A stretch of DNA of 20,565 bases from Bacteroidota bacterium (GTDB lineage: Bacteria; Bacteroidota; Ignavibacteria; Ignavibacteriales; Melioribacteraceae), in contig JAEXOD010000202.1 in the NCBI GenBank assembly GCA_023447335.1, forward strand, positions 1 to 20,565, given 5' to 3'. The notes under the pieces are model-generated. The model was not told the DNA's origin. It ran no database searches and was given only the letters and a program-made list of their open reading frames with translations. Of this stretch, positions 7,123 through 14,456 are shown in pieces. The first letter of the stretch is position 1; each line of letters starts with the position of its first letter. Position numbers and translations under genes: made by a program.

Positions 7123-8487
7123 TTACAGTTTAATAGTAAAAGTAGTAATTTTACCTAATATTGATTTAACCGATAATGTGCCTAAATGAGCATTAATTAT
7201 TTGCTTAGAAATACTTAAACCAATTCCCGAACCTTCTTTTTTAGTTGAAAAAAAAGGAATAAATATTTTCTCTAAAATTTCGCCTTCTATACCAATACCG
7301 TTATCGCTAATTTTGATGACCGCCTTCCCCCTTTCGTCAATAAAAGCACTCAAATTAATTTCACCTTGAAAATTTAAATCCGATAAGGAAGAGTTCAACT
7401 TTTGATTTACTGCATAAACGGCATTATTTAATAAATTGATTAATACTTGCTCCAACAGATCTTGATCCGCATTAATTTCTAAATTTACTGGGCTAATTTC
7501 TGTAGTAAACCTTATATTGTGATTATTCAATGCAGAGTCCATTAACAACTTAATTCTACCAAATAAAGTAGTAACCGGAAATACTTCAAAAACAGGTTTG
7601 GGAATTTTAGCAAGGTCTCTATATTTCTCAACAAATTTAACTAAACCCTCGCTTCTTTTTTTAATAGTTTCAATTGCTAAGGCAAAATCATCCGTAAATT
7701 CGGGATTAATATTTTCTTTGTTTTTTTTATCTTTTAATAAATTTTCTGCGGTTGCAGCCAAAGAAGAAATGGGCGTAACCGAATTCATAATTTCATGAGT
7801 TAATACTCTTATAAGTTTTTGATAAGCTTCAATTTCTTTCTTTTCAATTTCAGGTTGAATATTTTGAATCGTTACTATTTTATATGTCTGTCCTCTCATC
7901 TTAAATTCAGTAGCATAAAGCAACAAAAGAACTGTTTCATCCTTTAAATTTATTGTATAGGTAATTTGCTGCCCCGGAATTAGACGATAAATAAAATCTC
8001 CAAAATTTTCCGAAATTGCATTTAAAGCACCCAAGTCTTTTGCAGCACTAATTTTCAATAATCTCTTTGCATTTCTATTAATTAAATCTATTTTACCGTA
8101 ACTATCAAATGAAATTAAACCAACACCTATATGTTCAATTGTCGTTTGAAGATATAAAAAACTTTCTTCTTTATCGCTGCGGGATTGGCGAATTTTATTA
8201 ATTATATTATTAAATTCATCAGAAATATTCTTAAACGATTTACCATACTTGCCAAAATTATAATTAATCGAATAATCAGAATAATTTATAGATTGTAAAA
8301 ACGAATATAATTCGTTATTCGTTTTATCAACATAATTAATTAATAAAACAATTTGCCAAATAATTATAAATAAAATAAAAAATATTAATGCAAAAGGATA
8401 TCCGTTAAAATATAAAAAGAATCCTCCTAATATTAGAAGCGTGATAAACAAAATTTTTATGGTAATTGTAACTCTAAAATTCTTCAT
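7123..8487 (-). CDS. NtrB/NtrY-like membrane histidine kinase, partner of the sigma-54 activator
   Basis: This 454-residue sensor kinase phosphorylates the NtrC-type regulator encoded 1 nt upstream. Two adjacent membrane helices (about 11-28 and 32-52) have almost no periplasmic loop between them, which suggests sensing within or at the membrane. A linker and a PAS domain (about 110-215) follow. The H-box is VLTHEIMNSVTPISSL with H231, a form typical of kinases paired with sigma-54 activators. The ATPase domain has N355 (NLLNNAVYAV), DNGIG at 395-399, IFIPFFSTKKEGSGIGL and a final strand TTFTIKL. The ATG at 8485-8487 directly follows the regulator stop codon, so the pair is probably coupled. 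Together with the divergent -24/-12 promoter at 10008, this makes the exporter operon its likely target. Confidence 0.93.
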   Translation of the reverse strand: MKNFRVTITIKILFITLLILGGFFLYFNGYPFALIFFILFIIIWQIVLLINYVDKTNNELYSFLQSINYSDYSINYNFGKYGKSFKNISDEFNNIINKIRQSRSDKEESFLYLQTTIEHIGVGLISFDSYGKIDLINRNAKRLLKISAAKDLGALNAISENFGDFIYRLIPGQQITYTINLKDETVLLLLYATEFKMRGQTYKIVTIQNIQPEIEKKEIEAYQKLIRVLTHEIMNSVTPISSLAATAENLLKDKKNKENINPEFTDDFALAIETIKKRSEGLVKFVEKYRDLAKIPKPVFEVFPVTTLFGRIKLLMDSALNNHNIRFTTEISPVNLEINADQDLLEQVLINLLNNAVYAVNQKLNSSLSDLNFQGEINLSAFIDERGKAVIKISDNGIGIEGEILEKIFIPFFSTKKEGSGIGLSISKQIINAHLGTLSVKSILGKITTFTIKL

Positions 8488-8488
8488 A

Positions 8489-9853
8489 CTAAATATTATA
8501 TTTTTCCATTCGTCTATATAATGAAGTTCTTGTTAAACCAAGTTCTTTAGCCACTTTTGTAATATTCCCTTGATACTTTGCCATAGCTTTTTGAATAATG
8601 TTTTTTTCAATCTCTTCAAGGTTAAAAGTATCATTAACAGCTTCTTCCTTTTTTACGCCGGTTTTATTTAAGAAAAAGTCATTCGGCATTAATTTATCGG
8701 AATCAGATAAAATAACAGCCCTTTCAATTGAGTGTTGTAACTCTCTAACATTACCGGGCCAATTATAACTTTCAAATTGTTTAAAAGTGGAATTATCAAA
8801 AACTAATTTCGGTTTATTATATTTTTTTTTATATAGCGCCAAAAAATGCTCGGCTAACAAAAAAATATCATCATCTCTTTCACGCAACGGAGGCAAATAA
8901 ATTTCAACCGTATTAATTCGATATAATAAGTCTTGACGAAATTTATTTGAACTAACTAAATCATAAATATGCATGTTTGTTGCACAGATTAATCTAATAT
9001 CAATATTAATTGTTTTATTACTTCCTATTCGAGTAACTTGACGGTTTTGAATTGCAGTTAAAAGTTTAGATTGTAATTCAAGAGGAATATTACCGATTTC
9101 GTCTAAAAATAATGTTCCGCCTGATGCAATTTCAAATCTACCGGGTCTATCTTCTTTCGCATCCGTAAATGCGCCTTTACCGTGTCCGAATAATTCGCTT
9201 TCAAAAAGAGAATGAGTTATAGCCCCCATATCAACGCTAATAAAAACCTCTTTTGAGCGTTCAGATTTTTTATACAAAGATCTTGCAACTAATTCTTTAC
9301 CGGTACCGTTTTCGCCTAAAATCAAAACATTTGCATCAGTAGCGGCAACTTTATTAATTGTATTAAAAATTTTTTTCATCGAGTTTGACGTACCAATAAT
9401 ATCACCAAACCCGGTTTCACAGGTACTTAATAAAAATTCTTGCTTATTTTTAACTTTTTCAAGTTCTAATCTTGATTCCCTTAACTTTAAAGCGGAATAA
9501 AAAGTAGCCAAAAACTTTTCGTTTTGCCAAGGCTTAAGCACAAAATCTGTTGCCCCTTCTTTCATGGCTTTTACTGCCATTTCAATATCTCCGAATGCGG
9601 TTATTAGGATAACAACAGCAAGAGGGTCTGTTTTTAATATTTCTTTTAACCAAAAAAAACCTTCGTTACCGGAAGTCATATCTTTCGTAAAATTCATATC
9701 AAGAAAAATTACATCGTAGCTATCACGAGAAATTAACGATAGAATATTTTCGGGGTTTTTTTCTGTTATCACAACATCTGCTTGCTGTTTTAACAATAAC
9801 CTACCGGCAAGCAAAATATCTTCATTGTCATCAATAATAAGTACTTTGGACAT
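8489..9853 (-). CDS. NtrC-family sigma-54-dependent response regulator
   Basis: This 454-residue enhancer-binding activator has three parts. The receiver domain (1-120) has D8/D9, phospho-acceptor D52 and K107. The AAA+ domain (about 150-380) has Walker A GENGTGKE at 180-187, the sigma-54 contact loop at 227-232, Walker B GGTLFLDEIG at 245-254 and WPGNVREL near 365-372. A Fis-type helix-turn-helix lies at about 428-452 (GNITKVAKELGLTRTSLYRRM). The contact loop reads GAFTDA, not the canonical GAFTGA, a variant I recall from related Bacteroidota-type regulators. It is transcribed away from the exporter operon; the 198-bp space between them contains palindromes and a sigma-54 promoter facing that operon. 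Phosphorylation by the downstream kinase should trigger oligomerisation and promoter opening. Regulation of its own gene is not visible. Confidence 0.95.
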   Translation of the reverse strand: MSKVLIIDDNEDILLAGRLLLKQQADVVITEKNPENILSLISRDSYDVIFLDMNFTKDMTSGNEGFFWLKEILKTDPLAVVILITAFGDIEMAVKAMKEGATDFVLKPWQNEKFLATFYSALKLRESRLELEKVKNKQEFLLSTCETGFGDIIGTSNSMKKIFNTINKVAATDANVLILGENGTGKELVARSLYKKSERSKEVFISVDMGAITHSLFESELFGHGKGAFTDAKEDRPGRFEIASGGTLFLDEIGNIPLELQSKLLTAIQNRQVTRIGSNKTINIDIRLICATNMHIYDLVSSNKFRQDLLYRINTVEIYLPPLRERDDDIFLLAEHFLALYKKKYNKPKLVFDNSTFKQFESYNWPGNVRELQHSIERAVILSDSDKLMPNDFFLNKTGVKKEEAVNDTFNLEEIEKNIIQKAMAKYQGNITKVAKELGLTRTSLYRRMEKYNI

Positions 9854-9919
9854 TTTTATTTATATAAGATTAGTTTTTACAATAAGTTTAACAAATCAAT
9901 TTTTAATATAATAAAATTA

Positions 9920-9935
9920 TGTTCAAATTCGTACG
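9920..9935. promoter_or_regulatory. Degenerate second activator site
   Basis: TGTTCA-AATT-CGTACG resembles the stronger palindrome at 9940 (5 of 6 and 4 of 6 matches in the half-sites). It begins exactly 20 bp upstream, about two DNA turns, so it would lie on the same face. This is a tentative second dimer site for the NtrC-type regulator. Confidence 0.4.
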
Positions 9936-9939
9936 GTGG

Positions 9940-9955
9940 TGTTCGTAAACGGACA
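9940..9955. promoter_or_regulatory. Probable upstream activating palindrome for the NtrC-type regulator
   Basis: TGTTCG-TAAA-CGGACA is an inverted repeat with 5 of 6 symmetric pairs. It is centred roughly 86 bp upstream of the start expected from the -24/-12 promoter, within the usual enhancer range. It lies in an otherwise AT-rich spacer between the activator gene and its likely target operon. Assignment to this regulator rests on position and symmetry only. Confidence 0.6.
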
Positions 9956-10007
9956 GTTTAAATATAATATTTTTGTTAAAATAATTTAAAAATGACCTTT
10001 TTTTGCC

Positions 10008-10023
10008 TGGCATTGTACTTGAC
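10008..10023 (+). promoter_or_regulatory. Sigma-54 (-24/-12) promoter of the exporter operon
   Basis: TGGCATTGTACTTGAC fits the sigma-54 pattern TGGCAC-N5-TTGC, with the GG at 10009-10010 and correct spacing to the -12 element (TTGA in place of TTGC). The start of transcription is expected near 10034, about 18 nt before the ATG of the adaptor gene. The neighbouring regulator has a sigma-54 contact domain and two palindromes sit upstream, which together make this a well-supported call. Confidence 0.82.
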
Positions 10024-10051
10024 ATATAATTAAAAATGATAGGAAATTTGA

Positions 10052-11302
10052 ATGGATAAACCGATAAACAGAAATAAATGGTCTAAAAATAAAACTTTAT
10101 ATGTTTCCGGAATAGTATTGTTAGTTATCTTTTTAATTTATGTTTTTGCAATTAGAGATAATTCAACAAAACTAATAATAGATAAAAATAAAATTACGGT
10201 TTTTGAAGTACAAGAAAATGATTTTCAAGAATACATTGCAATTATCGGTAGCATTGAACCGATTGAGACTTTTATTTTAGATTTAACCGAAGGGGGTAGA
10301 ATTGTAGAAAAATATCTTGAAGAAGGTGCTTTTGTAGAAGTCGGTCAAAAAATAATAAAATTAGATAATCCGAATATGTCTTTACAATTAATGAATACAC
10401 AGTCTAATTTCATTCTTGCCGAAAATCAATTTAGCCAAACACGACTAACTTTTGAACAAAACTTTTTATATAAAGAAAATCAATTATTAGAATTAAACAC
10501 AAGATTGTTAAATCAAAAAAGGATTTTTAATAATAATAAAGCACTATATGAAAAAAAATTGTGTTCCGAAAACGAATATAACCAAAGCAAAGATGAATAT
10601 GAATATTTACTAAACAGTAAAAAATTAATGCAAGAAGCTATAAGAAAAGATTCTTTAACATATATTTTGATTTTGCAACAAAACGAAACTAATGTATCAA
10701 GAAGTAAAGAGTATCTTAAACTTGTAGAAGAGCAGCTTGCAAATTTAACGGTAAAATCCCCAATAAAAGGACAGCTTACTGCATTATCTGCAGATATTGG
10801 TCAAACAGTTACTGCAGGGTATAAATTAGGAAGAATTGATAATACAGATTCTTATAAAATTAGAGCTGAAGTTGATGAGCATTATATAAATAGAATTAGA
10901 GTAGGTTTAGAGGGAGAATATGAGTTAGAAGGGCAAAAGATCAAATTAAAAGTAAAAACTATTTATCCACAAGTAAACAACGGAAAATTTGTTGTTGATT
11001 TAATGTTTGTAGGCGAACAACCCAAAAACTTAAGAAGAGGTCAAACTACTCATATAAAATTACAACTAGGCGATTCGGAAAAAGCATTAGTGCTTGAAAA
11101 CGGCGGTTTTTATACGAAAAGTGGCGGAGAATGGATTTTTATTTTAGATAAAGGAGAAAAATATGCCACAAAACAAAAAATTACTTTAGGCAAACAAAAC
11201 CCGTTATATTTTGAAGTTTTGGGTGGATTAAAACCCGGAGATAAAGTAATTACTTCATCTTATGATAATTACGGCGAAACAGAAAAATTAATACTTAAAT
11301 AA
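10052..11302 (+). CDS. HlyD/MacA-like periplasmic adaptor of an ABC export system
   Basis: This 416-residue membrane fusion protein would bridge the inner-membrane permeases and an outer-membrane exit. A single N-terminal membrane anchor lies at about 15-34. Next come a lipoyl-like half-motif (about 70-110, with GGRIVEKYLEEGAFVEVGQ), a long helical hairpin rich in Gln, Asn and Lys (about 115-230), and the second lipoyl half (LTVKSPIKGQLTALSADIGQ). Beta-barrel and membrane-proximal domains end with GLKPGDKVITSSYDNYGE. Length is typical for MacA-type proteins. GGAAA about 6 nt upstream of the ATG supports the start. It is the first gene downstream of the sigma-54 promoter and is followed after 11 nt by the ATPase gene. 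No outer-membrane TolC-like gene is in the operon, so a partner elsewhere is presumed. Confidence 0.92.
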   Translation: MDKPINRNKWSKNKTLYVSGIVLLVIFLIYVFAIRDNSTKLIIDKNKITVFEVQENDFQEYIAIIGSIEPIETFILDLTEGGRIVEKYLEEGAFVEVGQKIIKLDNPNMSLQLMNTQSNFILAENQFSQTRLTFEQNFLYKENQLLELNTRLLNQKRIFNNNKALYEKKLCSENEYNQSKDEYEYLLNSKKLMQEAIRKDSLTYILILQQNETNVSRSKEYLKLVEEQLANLTVKSPIKGQLTALSADIGQTVTAGYKLGRIDNTDSYKIRAEVDEHYINRIRVGLEGEYELEGQKIKLKVKTIYPQVNNGKFVVDLMFVGEQPKNLRRGQTTHIKLQLGDSEKALVLENGGFYTKSGGEWIFILDKGEKYATKQKITLGKQNPLYFEVLGGLKPGDKVITSSYDNYGETEKLILK

Positions 11303-11313
11303 AGGCAAATAAA

Positions 11314-12003
11314 ATGATTAAAACAATTGGACTAAAAAAAATTTTTAGAACCGACGAGGTTGAAACCACAGCATTAGATAATGTTGATTTAGAAATTAAC
11401 AAAGGGGAATTTGTTTCGGTAATGGGACCTTCCGGTTGTGGTAAATCTACTTTAATGAACATATTAGGATTATTGGATAACCCTTCAGAAGGGATTTTTA
11501 CTTTCTTGGATGAAGATGTTACTAAGCATTCCGAAAAGCAAAGAGCACAACTAAGAAAAGAAAATATCGGTTTTGTATTCCAGAGTTTCAATTTAATAGA
11601 TGAATTAACTGTTTATGAAAACGTAGAACTCCCTTTGTTATATTTAAAAATTTCTTCTTCGGAAAGAACAATTAGAGTTAATAACGTTCTTGAAAGAATG
11701 CAAATAATTCATAGAAGAAACCATTTTCCTCAACAGCTTTCCGGCGGTCAGCAACAACGCGTTGCCGTTGCAAGGGCTCTTGTTACAAATCCGAAACTGA
11801 TTTTAGCAGATGAGCCGACCGGAAATCTTGATTCAGTTCACGGAGATGAAGTAATGAAAATGTTAACTGACTTGAACGAAGCAGGAACTACTATAGTAAT
11901 GGTTACACACTCACCTCTTTATGCCGAATACGGTAATAGAGTTGTTCACCTTTTTGACGGAAAAATAGTAACAGAAAATTTCAAACAAAAATTTTACGTA
12001 TAA
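11314..12003 (+). CDS. ABC transporter ATPase, MacB/LolD-type
   Basis: This 229-residue cytoplasmic ATPase powers the export complex. Visible motifs are Walker A GPSGCGKST at 38-46, Q-loop Q90 (FVFQSFNL), signature LSGGQQQRVA at 142-151, Walker B LILADEPT with D166/E167, D-loop and switch H199 (MVTHS). The size and the motif LSGGQQQRVAVARAL are characteristic of the LolD/FtsE/MacB-N branch that partners FtsX-like permeases. Here the ATPase is a separate protein and not fused to the permease as in E. coli MacB. AAAGG lies about 8 nt upstream of the ATG. It follows the adaptor gene by 11 nt and precedes the first permease by 22 nt, clearly in one operon. Confidence 0.96.
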   Translation: MIKTIGLKKIFRTDEVETTALDNVDLEINKGEFVSVMGPSGCGKSTLMNILGLLDNPSEGIFTFLDEDVTKHSEKQRAQLRKENIGFVFQSFNLIDELTVYENVELPLLYLKISSSERTIRVNNVLERMQIIHRRNHFPQQLSGGQQQRVAVARALVTNPKLILADEPTGNLDSVHGDEVMKMLTDLNEAGTTIVMVTHSPLYAEYGNRVVHLFDGKIVTENFKQKFYV

Positions 12004-12025
12004 AAATCCTTCGGAACAAATAAAA

Positions 12026-14446
12026 ATGTTAAAGAACTATTTACTAATTACGCTTAGAAATCTCAATAAATACAAGGGCTACTCTTTTATTAATATATTC
12101 GGACTAGCAGTAGCCGTTGCTGTATGTCTATTAATATTATTGTATGTGCAAGATGAACTTAGTTATGACAAATTCAATTCAAAATTTAATAGAATTTATC
12201 GTGTGCATCTTGAAGGTTCTTTTAACAACAAGGAAATATTTACTGCAAATAGCTGTTCTCCTTTGGCAATGGCATTAAAAGATGAAATTCCGGAAGTAAT
12301 CCATTCTGTTACATTAAGAAATTATGGTTTTCCGGTTTTTAGATATAAGGATAAAGTATTCAGTGAAGAAAAAGTGCTTTATACACAGCCAAGTCTTTTT
12401 AATATTTTCGATATAAAAATAGTTAAGGGGAAAAAAAACAACCTATTGGCAAACCCTTTTGAAATAGTAATTACCGAATCGATGGCAAAAAAATATTTCA
12501 ATACTGAAAATCCTATCGGAAAAACGTTAAATTCCGATAGAAGGGTTGATTTCAAAATAATCGCCGTTATTGAGGATGCTCCTATTAATTCACATATAAA
12601 ATATGACTTTCTAGCTTCTTTAAATAGTTATGCCCCCGAAAAATATATTAAGTGGATAAATAATGACTATTATACATATGTTTTACTTAAAAAAGATGCC
12701 GATCCAAAACTTGTACAAAAGAAAATTGATAAAATAACAAAAAAATATTCTATTCCGGCAATAGAACAAATTTTGCAAGCAACTTGGTCGGAATTGAAAA
12801 ACAGGGGATTTAAGTACGGATATGTATTGCAACCTTTATCAGATATTCACTTGAAATCTGATTTAGAAAACGAACTTGAACCGAATAGCGATATTACTTA
12901 TATCTATATTTTTAGCATTATTGCTATAGGAATTTTAATTATTGCCTGCTTCAACTACATGAATCTTTCAACGGCTCGTTATTCGGGAAGAGCAAAAGAA
13001 GTCGGTATTAGAAAAACTATCGGTGCTGATTTTAAAACATTAGTTATACAGTTTTTAAGTGAATCATTAATATTGGCTTTTCTTTCTGTTTTATTGTCGA
13101 TTTGTATTGTGTATTTACTTCTTCCGATTTTTAATGATATTTCCGGAAAAAACTTAACTTTTAACATTTTAACAAATATTTCCATTTTACCGGTAATTTT
13201 ATTGCTTATTTTATTTATCGGAGCCGTAGCGGGATTATATCCGGCTTTATTTCTTGCATCATTTTCTCCGATAAAAGTATTAAGCGGTTCTTTACATGAA
13301 TATATAAAAGGAAAAAAATTACGAGCAATTTTGGTTGTTCTACAGTTCACGATAACAACAATATTAATTATTTGTACAATTTTTATTTATAATCAGCTAA
13401 ATCTGTTACAGAACCAAAAACTTGGTTACCAAAAAGAGCAAATATTGATAATTGATAAATGTGATGATATTGGCATTCATATGCAAGCATTTAAAACAGA
13501 TTTAAAAAAATTGCCGGGAGTAATAAATGCAACTAATACTTCAATTAGATTTGGGGAACAGACCGGAAATACTGTTTATGAGACTAATATAAACGGTAGA
13601 AGACGCACAACTTTAGCATCTGCAATTAGTGCCGATTATGATTTTATTAGTACTTTTAATATAAAAATGAGAGATGGAAGATATTACCTCAAAGATAGAC
13701 AATCTGATATTTCAAACACAATAATATTAAATGAAACAGCAGTAAAAGAGTTGGGATTTACTAAGCCTATCGGTAATATGATTTACCAATCATCAACAGA
13801 AAAAGAGAACGGGTTAGAAGTTATAGGCGTGATAGATAATTTTAACTTTGAATCTCTTCGTTTATCAATTAAGCCATTAGTAATTAGATTATATCGTCCA
13901 AACCAATTTGGAAGAATTGTAGCAGTTAAAATAAAAGCTAATAATATAACAAAAACTATTGATGAAATAAAAAAGGTCTGGTCATCCTATGCCGGCGGAC
14001 AATATTTCGAATACGAATTTTTTGACGATTATTATAACAACTTATATATTAGGGAAGAACGGACCGGAAAACTTTTTGCTTCATTTTCGGTTATCGGAAT
14101 TATTATCGGATGTTTAGGCTTAGTAGGTTTAGCATCATTCACCGCTGAAAAAAGAAACAAAGAAATTGGTATTCGCAAGGCTTTGGGTGCATCAATAAAT
14201 TCAATATTTATTTTGCTTTCTAAAGAATTTATAAAATACGTTTTAATGGCAAATGTTATAGCTATTCCCGTTTCATACTATTTAATGACCAAATGGCTTG
14301 AAAATTTTGCTTATAAAATCGATTTAAATATTTATGTATTCGTCGGTGCGTCAATATTATCGATTATTATAGCATTACTATCTGTAAGTTATACTTCTAT
14401 TAAAGCTGCTTCCGTAAACCCAGTACTATTACTTAAATATGAATAG
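12026..14446 (+). CDS. FtsX/MacB-like ABC permease 1 (duplicated architecture)
   Basis: This 806-residue inner-membrane permease works with the preceding ATPase. It has two MacB-like halves. The first membrane helix is at about 21-41, followed by a large periplasmic core (about 45-285). Three helices follow at about 290-312, 342-368 and 386-414. The second half starts with a helix at about 433-458, then a periplasmic core and helices at about 682-702, 735-754 and 765-790. The FtsX signature appears twice, as AKEVGIRKTIGA and NKEIGIRKALGAS. The end, VNPVLLLKYE, is typical of the large Bacteroidota-type permeases. By position it belongs to the sigma-54 operon; the next permease starts 10 nt later and is a clear paralogue. 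Substrate unknown; MacB relatives move peptides, lipoproteins or drugs by mechanotransmission. Confidence 0.93.
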   Translation: MLKNYLLITLRNLNKYKGYSFINIFGLAVAVAVCLLILLYVQDELSYDKFNSKFNRIYRVHLEGSFNNKEIFTANSCSPLAMALKDEIPEVIHSVTLRNYGFPVFRYKDKVFSEEKVLYTQPSLFNIFDIKIVKGKKNNLLANPFEIVITESMAKKYFNTENPIGKTLNSDRRVDFKIIAVIEDAPINSHIKYDFLASLNSYAPEKYIKWINNDYYTYVLLKKDADPKLVQKKIDKITKKYSIPAIEQILQATWSELKNRGFKYGYVLQPLSDIHLKSDLENELEPNSDITYIYIFSIIAIGILIIACFNYMNLSTARYSGRAKEVGIRKTIGADFKTLVIQFLSESLILAFLSVLLSICIVYLLLPIFNDISGKNLTFNILTNISILPVILLLILFIGAVAGLYPALFLASFSPIKVLSGSLHEYIKGKKLRAILVVLQFTITTILIICTIFIYNQLNLLQNQKLGYQKEQILIIDKCDDIGIHMQAFKTDLKKLPGVINATNTSIRFGEQTGNTVYETNINGRRRTTLASAISADYDFISTFNIKMRDGRYYLKDRQSDISNTIILNETAVKELGFTKPIGNMIYQSSTEKENGLEVIGVIDNFNFESLRLSIKPLVIRLYRPNQFGRIVAVKIKANNITKTIDEIKKVWSSYAGGQYFEYEFFDDYYNNLYIREERTGKLFASFSVIGIIIGCLGLVGLASFTAEKRNKEIGIRKALGASINSIFILLSKEFIKYVLMANVIAIPVSYYLMTKWLENFAYKIDLNIYVFVGASILSIIIALLSVSYTSIKAASVNPVLLLKYE

Positions 14447-14456
14447 GTAAACTAAA

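Noticed and set aside
10019..10030. TTGACATATAAT as a sigma-70-type promoter
   Set aside because: The TTGACA-like and TATAAT-like hexamers overlap and have no 17-bp spacer; the same bases form the -12 part of a good sigma-54 promoter.
12979..13350. 123-residue minus-strand ORF inside permease 1
   Set aside because: It is antisense to a well-conserved FtsX domain and shows no recognisable family feature or ribosome site.
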